Below are positions 1-5,555 of a DNA stretch of 8,466 bases, in pieces. This DNA comes from Clostridiales bacterium. Its GTDB lineage: Bacteria; Bacillota; Clostridia; Oscillospirales; CAG-272. Within the stretch, counting starts at the first letter, position 1. The number at the start of each line of letters is the position of its first letter. The position numbers were made by a program, and so were the translations under genes. The notes beneath the pieces were generated by a model. The model worked only from the letters and a program-made list of their open reading frames with translations. It searched no databases and had not been told where the DNA came from. The DNA lies in contig JAGZAC010000061.1 of the NCBI GenBank assembly GCA_018370615.1, forward strand, positions 1-8,466, in the 5' to 3' direction.

Positions 1-390
1 TGCAATGGCTCCCTTCATCCCCAGCTTTCCGTCTGTGAGCACCAGCTGGGCACCGTATGCCTGCACAAGCCGCCGCCGCTCCAGAGACATGGTATCCGGC
101 ATGACAATGATGACCTTATATCCCCTTGCGGCAGCCACCGCCGCAAGCCCAATTCCCGTATTTCCAGAAGTAGGCTCAATAATCACCGTGTCCGAGCCCA
201 AAACACCCCGCCTCTCGGCATCGTCCAGCATCGCCAACGCCAACCGGTCCTTTACACTGCCCGCAGGGTTAAAATATTCCAGCTTTGCAAGCAGTGTCGC
301 CTCAAGACCGTGCCGCTTTGCAAGTCTTCCCAGCTGCAGCAGCGGTGTTTTTCCAATCAATTGCTCCGCCGATGTATATATGTTTGCCAT
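1..390 (-). CDS. cysK: Cysteine synthase A, N-terminal part (cut by window edge)
   Basis: O-acetylserine sulfhydrylase, a cytoplasmic PLP enzyme of fold type II that makes cysteine from O-acetylserine and sulfide. The 130 visible residues of a usual ~305-310 carry the family motifs: IGKTPLLQL near residue 12, NPAGSVKDR near 43 with the PLP-binding lysine, EPTSGNTGIG near 74 for substrate carboxylate and phosphate binding, and then the MPDTMSLERRRL and YGAQLVLT segments. The ATG at 390 follows GGAGGAATAAAT, an excellent ribosome binding site. It lies only 21 bases after the metQ stop, so it is almost surely the last visible gene of the methionine-uptake operon. Its C-terminal half is outside the window. 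A cystathionine beta-synthase-like or CysM assignment is possible, but the N-terminal motifs read as CysK. Confidence 0.95.
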   Translation of the reverse strand, partial: MANIYTSAEQLIGKTPLLQLGRLAKRHGLEATLLAKLEYFNPAGSVKDRLALAMLDDAERRGVLGSDTVIIEPTSGNTGIGLAAVAAARGYKVIIVMPDTMSLERRRLVQAYGAQLVLTDGKLGMKGAIA

Positions 391-411
391 ATTTATTCCT
401 CCATAATTTTA

Positions 412-1227
412 TCAGAATTGCGGCACTACCGCTCCCTGATATTCTTCCTCAATAAACGCCCGTACCTCTTCACTGCATACAGCCTTCACCAACGCCTGAA
501 TCTTTTCATCATTTTCACTGCCTTCCTTTACAACAACCGCATTGGTGTATGTCTTTGCCATATCGGAATCCGCCGCCTCCGCAGCCAGCGCATCCCCGAT
601 CTGCAGTCCTCCGCTGATGGCATAGTTGCCGTTGATCACTGCAATGTCCACGTCCTCCAGCGACCGCACCAGCTGGGCCGCCTCAATTTCCTGGAACTTC
701 AGATTTTTCTCGTTTTCTACAATATCCAACACGGTCGCCTCCAGGCCTGCATCCTCCCTCAGCGTAATGAGCCCCTGAGCCTCCAGCAAAAACAGCGCCC
801 TCGCCTCGTTGGTGGTGTCATTGGGAACGGTCACCGTTGCCCCCTCCGGCAGGGCATCCAGAGAATCACACTTGCCGGCATAAATGCCCATGGGCTCGTA
901 GTGCACATCTGCAACGGAAACCAAATGTGTCCCGTTTTCCTCATTAAAATCATCCAAATATTTCAGATGCTGAAAGTAATTTGCATCCAGTTCTCCGCTT
1001 TCCGTGGCCGTGTTGGGCAGCACATAGTCGTTAAACTCTCTGATTTCCAGAGTGTACCCTTCCTCCTCCAACACCTCTTTTACTACCTGTAAAATCTCCG
1101 CATGCGGCGCGGGAGACGCACCGATGGTGATGGTTTTATCGTCCTCTGCACTGCCGCAGGCCGCAAGGCCGAAAACAGAAACTGCCGCAAGCGACAGAGC
1201 CGTGATGAGAGAAACAACCTTTTTCAT
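412..1227 (-). CDS. metQ: Methionine ABC transporter substrate-binding lipoprotein MetQ
   Basis: NlpA/MetQ family binding protein (271 aa, normal length), which captures methionine outside the membrane and delivers it to MetI/MetN. The N-terminus is a lipoprotein signal: MKK, a hydrophobic stretch to about residue 20, then lipobox LAAC with the acylated cysteine at 24. Family features follow: TITIGASPAPHAEIL near 32, ANYFQHLKYLDDFN near 82, the EPMGIY segment near 110 and VPNDTTNEARAL near 134. An upstream in-frame start adding 24 residues exists, but ATG 1227 is chosen because it starts the signal peptide and has GAAGG nine bases upstream. The gene lies 106 bases after the AT-rich membrane gene and 21 bases before cysK. 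The longer upstream gap holds a possible promoter, so metQ-cysK may also be transcribed on their own. Confidence 0.95.
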   Translation of the reverse strand: MKKVVSLITALSLAAVSVFGLAACGSAEDDKTITIGASPAPHAEILQVVKEVLEEEGYTLEIREFNDYVLPNTATESGELDANYFQHLKYLDDFNEENGTHLVSVADVHYEPMGIYAGKCDSLDALPEGATVTVPNDTTNEARALFLLEAQGLITLREDAGLEATVLDIVENEKNLKFQEIEAAQLVRSLEDVDIAVINGNYAISGGLQIGDALAAEAADSDMAKTYTNAVVVKEGSENDEKIQALVKAVCSEEVRAFIEEEYQGAVVPQF

Positions 1228-1249
1228 AATATCATACCTTCTTTCTGAT

Positions 1250-1291
1250 TTTATACATTCGGTAATAATACCTTGATAAAACCTATGGTTT
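1250..1291 (-). promoter_or_regulatory. Possible promoter and palindromic operator upstream of metQ
   Basis: On the minus strand, TTATCA (1279-1274) is followed 18 bases later by TATAAA (1255-1250), a fair sigma-A match whose spacer contains the palindrome GGTATTATTACC. Immediately upstream is the perfect 13-base inverted repeat AAACC-ATA-GGTTT (1279-1291). Palindromes at this place could bind a sulfur regulator such as a CymR/Rrf2 protein, but that is only inferred from the neighbouring gene functions. Confidence 0.35.
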
Positions 1292-1333
1292 AAATGCAAT
1301 AGTTTTCTCTAGATTACATGTTTGATTGGAAAG

Positions 1334-1960
1334 TTATTCTTCAAAATATTTTTTATTCACCAATAATGACACACCGCCTAACAAAGCAAGTATAATAAAA
1401 GGAGCAACTGTTCGAACAATTGGATGGCCGTATAAAATAAAAACAGCAATTGGGAATACAGCGATGGACATAATCACATTTATTCTTTTATAAAGAAACT
1501 TTCGTTTGCTTGTGGAAAGCTCATTTTCCCAACTTCCCAGGTTGTAATCATATTGAATAAATTTTGAAGACGTGCGTATTAAATATAAAACAAATAAAAG
1601 TACAGCAGCTGGAACAATAGACCATTGATTGATATTTGCGTCTCTCAAGTAGATAAACAAATTGAGAATATTAAAAGAAAGCACAAATATTCTTAGATGT
1701 TTGATTATTCTTAGAAATCGAAAATTGAATACTTCTCTGGTTGAGTAGGAAACCTGGGAAGTTTGTATGTTATCGAAATACTCATTTTGCATTATTTTTT
1801 TCTGCCATAGTTTAATAGTAATCATTGTTGCCGCTACTATAAAAATCATTATGATTGAAAAGTAATCAACTACTCTCAGAACGCCAGTCCAATTCGCTGC
1901 AATCATTATAAGATTTGAAACAATATAACCATAACAATAGGAAATAAGATGATTGTTCAT
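1334..1960 (-). CDS. Unrecognised multi-pass membrane protein inserted in the met operon
   Basis: A 208-residue protein I do not recognise. It has about five or six hydrophobic segments: a weak one near residues 3-22, then 31-50, 88-105, 114-130, 160-177 and 183-202. A polar basic loop lies near 51-87 and another near 131-160. There is no signal peptide cleavage site or catalytic motif visible. The ATG at 1960 follows AAAGGTAGGTCTGTAA, a reasonable ribosome binding site. The gene lies 62 bases after metI and 106 before metQ, same strand. Its base composition is unlike its neighbours: bases 1381-1440 contain 20 G+C of 60, while metI and metQ are near or above half G+C. That, and its place between metI and metQ, suggests a later acquisition. 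A role in transport or an unrelated cargo function are both possible. Confidence 0.8.
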   Translation of the reverse strand: MNNHLISYCYGYIVSNLIMIAANWTGVLRVVDYFSIIMIFIVAATMITIKLWQKKIMQNEYFDNIQTSQVSYSTREVFNFRFLRIIKHLRIFVLSFNILNLFIYLRDANINQWSIVPAAVLLFVLYLIRTSSKFIQYDYNLGSWENELSTSKRKFLYKRINVIMSIAVFPIAVFILYGHPIVRTVAPFIILALLGGVSLLVNKKYFEE

Positions 1961-2022
1961 TTACAGACCTACCTTTCTGCGAAAGGAACCAACGAAAAAT
2001 GAAGCTGTTGATAAACATATAC

Positions 2023-2688
2023 TTATCTTCTAATCCGTTTGTCCGTCTTGAAAGCGACACGCATGCCCACTTCCTGAAAAATCTGCACAATCACAACTAA
2101 AATCAATACCGTGACCAGCATCACATCATCTTCGTAGCGGTAATACCCATAGTTGATGGCAATGGACCCCAGTCCTCCTCCACCGGTAAATCCTGCCATT
2201 GCCGAATACCCTAAAATTGTAGTGATGGCAATGGCGCTTCCCACGATGAGGGAAGGCTTTGCCTCCGGCAGTAGCACCTTACACACAATCTGAAAGGGAG
2301 AAGAGCCCATAGACGCTGCCGCCTCAATGACCCCGCTGTCCACCTCCTTCAGAGAGGACTCCACCATGCGCGCCACAAAAGGCGCCGCCGCTACCACCAG
2401 CGGCACAATGGTCGCCGTAGACCCAATCGTAGTCCCTGCAATCGCCCTGGTAAAGGGTATTATGGCGACCAGCAGCACAATAAAGGGAACAGACCGCAAA
2501 AGATTGACGATAGCGCCCAAAATTTTATTCAACGGTTTATTTCGGCAAATGCCGTTTTCGTCTGTAATAAACAGAATTACTCCCAAAGGAATGCCGATGA
2601 CATACGCCACTGCCGTGGAGACCACGACCATGTACAACGTTTCAAGAATCCCCGTCAGCAGAGTCCCCACCATTCCGCTGCTCCACAT
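2023..2688 (-). CDS. metI: Methionine ABC transporter permease MetI
   Basis: Membrane permease of the MetNIQ importer, 221 aa (the Escherichia coli protein is 217). Family landmarks are plain: the ETLYMVVVST first helix, IVNLLRSVPFIVLL near 60-74, PFTRAIAGTTIG near 78-89, APFVARMVESSL near 102-113, the EAA loop that docks on the ATPase (GVIEAAASMGSSPFQIV, 119-135), and GYSAMAGFTGGGGLG near 160-174. An in-frame GTG at 2703 would add five residues, but those codons are the AGGAGG ribosome binding site (2700-2695), so ATG 2688 with a six-base gap is the better start; ATG 2694 would sit directly against it. The start lies 47 bases inside the end of metN, which points to translational coupling. 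Confidence 0.95.
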   Translation of the reverse strand: MWSSGMVGTLLTGILETLYMVVVSTAVAYVIGIPLGVILFITDENGICRNKPLNKILGAIVNLLRSVPFIVLLVAIIPFTRAIAGTTIGSTATIVPLVVAAAPFVARMVESSLKEVDSGVIEAAASMGSSPFQIVCKVLLPEAKPSLIVGSAIAITTILGYSAMAGFTGGGGLGSIAINYGYYRYEDDVMLVTVLILVVIVQIFQEVGMRVAFKTDKRIRR

Positions 2689-3679
2689 ATGCATCCTCCT
2701 CACTATATTGTATTTTGTGTTCTGTCAGATATGCCCGCACTCTTGCCGCTGCAGCAGAGTCTTTCGGCAATTGCAGAACCATCTGTCCAAACGCCTTCTC
2801 GCGGATATTCTTCGTATCTGCCCGCAGAATATTCACCGGTACCCTGCATTCCAAAATCAAGTTGGAAAGCACCGGCGCATACGCGGACTGCCCATCAAAC
2901 ACAAGACGAAACACCTGCCCGCCGTCCACCGTCTCCACCGCCCGAGTTTTGGGCAAAATCAGATTCCGTGCCACATCGGACTGGGGACGTAGAAACACCT
3001 CCTGAACCGGACCGCTTTCTACCACGTTTCCCGCTTCCATCACTGCCACCTTATTGCAGATTTGCTCTACTACCTGCATTTCATGGGTGATGACAACAAT
3101 GGTAACGCCCAGTTTTTCGTTAATGTCTCGGAGGAGTTTCAAAATAGAACGGGTAGTGTTGGGGTCCAGCGCACTGGTCGCCTCGTCGCACAGCAGCACT
3201 TTGGGGTCTGTCGCCAACGCTCGGGCGATGGCCACTCGCTGCTGCTGTCCCCCAGACAGCTGAGAGGGATACGCCCCTGCCCGGTCAGAGAGCCCTACAA
3301 GATCCAAAAGCTGCTGCGCCTTTTGGACTGCCTGCTCTTTAGGAACCTTACTGATTTCCAAAGGATAACAGACGTTTTTCAATGCCGTCCGCTGGGACAG
3401 CAAATTGAAGGACTGAAAAATCATGGACATGGATTTTCGCGCCTGCCGCAAATCTCTTGCATGGAGCGTTGCAAGATCTACGCCGTTAAAGTATACCTGG
3501 CCGTCGGTGGGCCGCTCCAGAAAATTGATGCAGCGCACCAGGGTGGATTTTCCGGCGCCGGACAGGCCGATGATGCCGTATATGTCTCCTTTTTCAATTT
3601 TTAGAGACACGTTGTGCACCGCCTCTACGGAACCGCGAGCAGTTTGAAACGTCTTGCTTACGTTTTTCAGTTCAATCAA
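2642..3679 (-). CDS. metN: Methionine ABC transporter ATP-binding protein MetN
   Basis: ATPase that powers methionine import with MetI, 345 aa (usual ~343). In order: Walker A GLSGAGKST (38-46), Q-loop in IFQSFNLL (Q89), signature LSGGQQQR (141-148), Walker B VLLCDE (161-166), D-loop SALD, and switch histidine in THEM (H199). The C-terminal ~90 residues (about 250-335) fit the NIL domain, which in characterised MetN proteins binds methionine and inhibits transport when the cell is replete. The start codon is TTG at 3679; AAAGGAGGG ends eight bases upstream, giving strong support. It is the first gene of the visible met operon and its end overlaps metI. The nearest sequence to a promoter, TTGTCC-17-TATATA (3724-3696), would put transcription start on the ribosome binding site, so the unit at 4104-4347 may be its real leader. 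Confidence 0.95.
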   Translation of the reverse strand: MIELKNVSKTFQTARGSVEAVHNVSLKIEKGDIYGIIGLSGAGKSTLVRCINFLERPTDGQVYFNGVDLATLHARDLRQARKSMSMIFQSFNLLSQRTALKNVCYPLEISKVPKEQAVQKAQQLLDLVGLSDRAGAYPSQLSGGQQQRVAIARALATDPKVLLCDEATSALDPNTTRSILKLLRDINEKLGVTIVVITHEMQVVEQICNKVAVMEAGNVVESGPVQEVFLRPQSDVARNLILPKTRAVETVDGGQVFRLVFDGQSAYAPVLSNLILECRVPVNILRADTKNIREKAFGQMVLQLPKDSAAAARVRAYLTEHKIQYSEEDAYVEQRNGGDSADGDS

Positions 3680-3722
3680 CCAATCTCCCTCCTTTTATAT
3701 AGAAATCATTTTACAATAGGAC

Positions 3723-3767
3723 AATCCCCCACCCGCTCCGCGGGAGCCCCCTTTACACAAGGGGGCC
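3723..3767 (-). repeat. Divergent palindromic repeat, inverted copy
   Basis: Two adjacent hairpins. The first has GCCCCCTT arms (3746-3753 with 3759-3766) around a five-base loop; the second has CCCGC/GCGGG arms (3732-3736 with 3740-3744). Read on the minus strand the order is long stem, short stem, then GGGGGATTG, the same architecture as the plus-oriented copies at 3802 and 4027, so it looks like a divergent member of the same family in opposite orientation. It ends about 45 bases before the metN start. Confidence 0.7.
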
Positions 3768-3801
3768 TTTCTCATCCAAACATTCCCCTTCTATTCCTTT
3801 C

Positions 3802-3849
3802 GCCTCCCCTGTGCAAGGGGAGGTGTCAGCGTAGCTGACGGAAGGGTTG
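3802..3849 (+). repeat. Palindromic intergenic repeat, copy 1
   Basis: A 48-base unit that matches the unit at 4027-4074 at 46 of 48 positions. It holds an 8-bp stem CCTCCCCT/AGGGGAGG (3803-3810 with 3816-3823, loop GTGCA) and a 6-bp stem GTCAGC/GCTGAC (3825-3830 with 3834-3839). The terminal GAAGGGTTGT can pair imperfectly with ACAATCCCCTC ending at 3869, giving a third hairpin. It has no coding capacity and resembles the miniature multi-hairpin repeats seen between genes in Oscillospiraceae. Confidence 0.85.
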
Positions 3850-3903
3850 TCTCTATACACAATCCCCTCAAAGGGCCTTTCTAACCTAAGCCTCTCTTAT
3901 ACT

Positions 3904-4040
3904 GGAAAGCTTTTCCCCTTTTCGCCTTCCCCATACAAGGAGGCATTTTCCCTTTAGCCTCCCCTGCACAGGAAAGCTTTTATTTCCTTTTCGTCTCCCC
4001 CATACAAGGAGGCATTTTTTCCTTTAGCCTCCCCTGTGCA
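3904..4040 (+). repeat. Imperfect tandem duplication (67 and 70 bases) of repeat fragments
   Basis: Two successive blocks, 3904-3970 and 3971-4040, each run through GGAAAGCTTTT, a pyrimidine-rich stretch, CATACAAGGAGGCATTTT and CTTTAGCCTCCCCTG in the same order. Each block carries degraded copies of the long stem of the palindromic repeat (CCTCCCC and GGAGG variants), so this looks like decayed repeat units that were duplicated in tandem. Confidence 0.75.
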
Positions 4041-4074
4041 AGGGGAGGTGTCAGCATAGCTGACGGAGGGGTTG
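4027..4074 (+). repeat. Palindromic intergenic repeat, copy 2
   Basis: Same 48-base unit as at 3802-3849 with two differences. The 8-bp stem is at 4028-4035/4041-4048, the 6-bp stem at 4050-4055/4059-4064. GGGGTTG at its end pairs with CAACC and CCCC ending at 4091, forming a third hairpin. Same orientation as copy 1. Confidence 0.85.
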
Positions 4075-4103
4075 CAAATACAACCATCCCCATAATAAGA
4101 AAA

Positions 4104-4132
4104 GTCCGGGCGCTTTACAAAAACTCCCGGAC
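4104..4132 (-). terminator. Intrinsic terminator / attenuator hairpin
   Basis: On the minus strand GTCCGGG (4132-4126), a 15-base loop and CCCGGAC (4110-4104) form a 7-bp GC-rich stem followed by TTTTCTTATT. It lies 38 bases past the stop of the 36-codon ORF. Its first arm, extended as GTGTCCGGGAG (4134-4124), is also a perfect 11-base complement of CTCCCGGACAC (4221-4211) inside that ORF, so two exclusive folds are possible. Confidence 0.65.
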
Positions 4133-4169
4133 ACTTTTGTGCAAATATTCTTCTGCCACCCCACAAAAC

Positions 4170-4280
4170 TCAACTACAAAGGAACGCAGAAAACGCCCGC
4201 ACATCTTTATGTGTCCGGGAGCTGAGCATTCGACCGCAGCGGAAGTTTGCACGTATAAGTTTTCCAAATATATCTTTCAT
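4170..4280 (-). CDS. 36-residue ORF in a leader-like transcript
   Basis: Small ORF too short for ordinary gene calling. ATG at 4280 follows GGAAGGAGG with an eight-base gap (CACTTAT plus a base), one of the best ribosome binding sites in the window, and lies about 30 bases after the expected start of a consensus promoter. The peptide begins MKDIFGKLIRANFRCGR and ends AFSAFLCS; it is basic, with two cysteines (15 and 35) and no run of one amino acid that would name an effector. There is no obvious membrane span. It could be a leader peptide that controls the downstream hairpin by ribosome position, a free small protein, or a chance ORF within a small RNA. I recognise no homologue. Confidence 0.45.
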   Translation of the reverse strand: MKDIFGKLIRANFRCGRMLSSRTHKDVRAFSAFLCS

Positions 4281-4318
4281 ATAAGTGCCTCCTTCCAGCC
4301 TTTCCTGAGATTTACGCC

Positions 4319-4347
4319 ATTCTAACATTAATTATTAAATTTGTCAA
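4319..4347 (-). promoter_or_regulatory. Consensus sigma-A promoter
   Basis: TTGACA (4347-4342), a 17-base AT-rich spacer, and TAGAAT (4324-4319): a perfect -35 and 5 of 6 in the -10, the strongest promoter match in the window. Transcription would start near 4312 towards the small ORF, the terminator hairpin and, on readthrough, the met operon. It lies 54 bases past the stop of the DUF2156 gene. Confidence 0.8.
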
Positions 4348-4400
4348 GCTTATTTTAATAATTCATGAGAAAAAACCATTTTGAAAATGCGCGAAAAAAG

Positions 4401-5360
4401 TCATAAAAAGAGAGATTTACTCGACAAATCAGTTTTTTTGACGAAAGATACATCTGCAGTATATTTGTAATCCAACCGAATCGGCCCGTAAGAAAGCTTG
4501 GAACGGCGCAGTCCCTCCAGTCCCAAATCCTCTTCCCGGTTAACATAAACCGCGTCCCCAACGATGCTTCGCTGAAAATCCCGGGAAAGCACCTGAAAAG
4601 CGCCGTCCCTTTGTTTGTCCGCCTTTTCTACATGGACAAATACCGTATCTTTGCAGACTTCCCCTATAGTAAATCCGCAAATTTCCCCCTGCACCCGCAG
4701 AAGAACTCCGCACATACTATAGAAGTCCCAGGCGCGAAGAACATTGCATACAGCTGCAAATTCCAATCCATCCACAGAGGAAGTTTCGGGGCTTTGCAAA
4801 GCGTACCTTTGAAAGTATTGCAGCACCTCTAAAGCATTTTCCCTGTCGATGGCTTCATAGGTATACTCCGGATTTTCCCGAAGGAACCGATTGATTAAAT
4901 TTTTTTGCCTATGATGCTTGCGCCCCGCTGGATTCTCAAAGTCCTTTTTGTAATAAATATAGTCCGCCCAGTCACGGTCCGCACGCAAGCCACCCTTTCC
5001 AATATTTTCTGCACCGAAAATTTCTTCGGTCAGGTCAGTATGTTCCTCAGGAATGACCGACAATGTTCCCAACCCAACTTCCTGAATATGCGCCCGCAGT
5101 CTTATCAAGGCAGATTTTTCTTCCGGACCAAGAGGAAATAAATAGCTGCGAGACGCATTTTCTTCAAAAACCGCACTGTAATATAAATTGTTCCCGCAAA
5201 TCGAATATTCAAAATCATATGCCTGCCGCCACATCTTCACCGTTCCCGGCGCATAGTCGCAAATCCGATGGGACCCGGCATAGATATAAGGCGCATATTC
5301 TCTATAGTATTCGTCAATTTGCGAAAAACTCGATTCCGTTACCTTTTGAAAATCCAACAT
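4401..5360 (-). CDS. DUF2156 / LPG-synthase-C-like protein (GNAT-fold transferase)
   Basis: A 319-residue soluble protein fitting the DUF2156 family, related to the C-terminal catalytic domain of lysyl-phosphatidylglycerol synthases (MprF). Visible hallmarks are a conserved N-terminal half with MWRQAYDFEYSI (43-54), RDWADYIYY (129-137), the basic GRKHHRQKNLINRF (146-159), GFTIGEV (229-235), VHVEKAD (242-248) and, near the end, NREEDLGLEGLRRSKLSY (274-291), the most typical motif. There are no membrane helices, so it is not a full MprF. Members have a tandem GNAT fold; the acceptor and donor are unknown here. ATG 5360 follows AGGA with a six-base gap. It is divergent from the Spo0A-like gene and shares its 195-base upstream region. 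The C-terminal tail beyond 300 (TDLSSKSLFL) is not typical of the family. Confidence 0.85.
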   Translation of the reverse strand: MLDFQKVTESSFSQIDEYYREYAPYIYAGSHRICDYAPGTVKMWRQAYDFEYSICGNNLYYSAVFEENASRSYLFPLGPEEKSALIRLRAHIQEVGLGTLSVIPEEHTDLTEEIFGAENIGKGGLRADRDWADYIYYKKDFENPAGRKHHRQKNLINRFLRENPEYTYEAIDRENALEVLQYFQRYALQSPETSSVDGLEFAAVCNVLRAWDFYSMCGVLLRVQGEICGFTIGEVCKDTVFVHVEKADKQRDGAFQVLSRDFQRSIVGDAVYVNREEDLGLEGLRRSKLSYGPIRLDYKYTADVSFVKKTDLSSKSLFL

Positions 5361-5429
5361 AAAATATCCTATACTCCTGCCTGCGACAAATCCTGCGTTA
5401 ATTTGATTTTTGACCGCAAAAACAAAGCT

Positions 5430-5537
5430 TGGTAAATATTACCAATTTAATTCCGGCAAATTTGTTAAAATTTTTACATTGTAAATACTTGCATTAATTA
5501 CCAGTTTATGGTAAAATTCAATTACCATAAATTACCA
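5430..5537. promoter_or_regulatory. Array of six TTACCA/TGGTAA hexamers (operator region)
   Basis: Exact hexamers begin at 5430 (TGGTAA), 5439 (TTACCA), 5498 (TTACCA), 5509 (TGGTAA), 5522 (TTACCA) and 5532 (TTACCA). The first two form the perfect palindrome TTGGTAA-ATA-TTACCAA (5429-5445); the third and fourth form TTACCA-GTTTA-TGGTAA within the promoter spacer. The last four are 10-13 bases apart, near one helical turn. This fits a cooperative binding site for a regulator of the divergent genes. The protein that binds is unknown; canonical 0A boxes differ from this motif. Confidence 0.65.
5489..5517 (+). promoter_or_regulatory. Promoter of the spo0A-like gene
   Basis: TTGCAT (5489-5494), a 17-base spacer and TAAAAT (5512-5517), a good sigma-A match. 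Start near 5524 gives a ~32-base leader before ATG 5556. TTACCA and TGGTAA elements fill the spacer and overlap the -10, and two more cover the start site, an arrangement expected for repression. Confidence 0.6.
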
Positions 5538-5555
5538 CTTACGGAGAATAAAACC

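Noticed and set aside
310..1092. 260-residue plus-strand ORF over cysK and metQ
   Set aside because: It is an antisense shadow of two well-supported genes, with cysteine- and histidine-rich sequence typical of a non-coding frame.
1228..2022. Insertion sequence carrying the AT-rich gene
   Set aside because: No transposase motif, no terminal inverted repeats and no target-site duplication could be found by eye.
3062..3604. 180-residue plus-strand ORF inside metN
   Set aside because: Antisense to the Walker and signature motifs of MetN; no start signal.
3696..3724. TTGTCC-17-TATATA as the metN promoter
   Set aside because: The expected transcription start falls on the AGGAGG ribosome binding site (3693-3688), so RNA from it would lack a leader for a TTG-started gene.
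3723..4092. CRISPR array
   Set aside because: Repeats are few, self-complementary, of unequal spacing and in both orientations, with no unique spacers of constant length.
4104..4320. T-box or SAM riboswitch in the leader
   Set aside because: GGGGTGGCAGAA is only a partial likeness to the T-box AGGGTGGNACCGCG, and no specifier stem, S-box core or kink-turn motif is seen.
5508..5555. Upstream ATG start for the Spo0A-like protein
   Set aside because: It overlaps the TGGTAA operator and the -10 region and has no ribosome binding site; the Spo0A homology starts after codon 16 of that frame.
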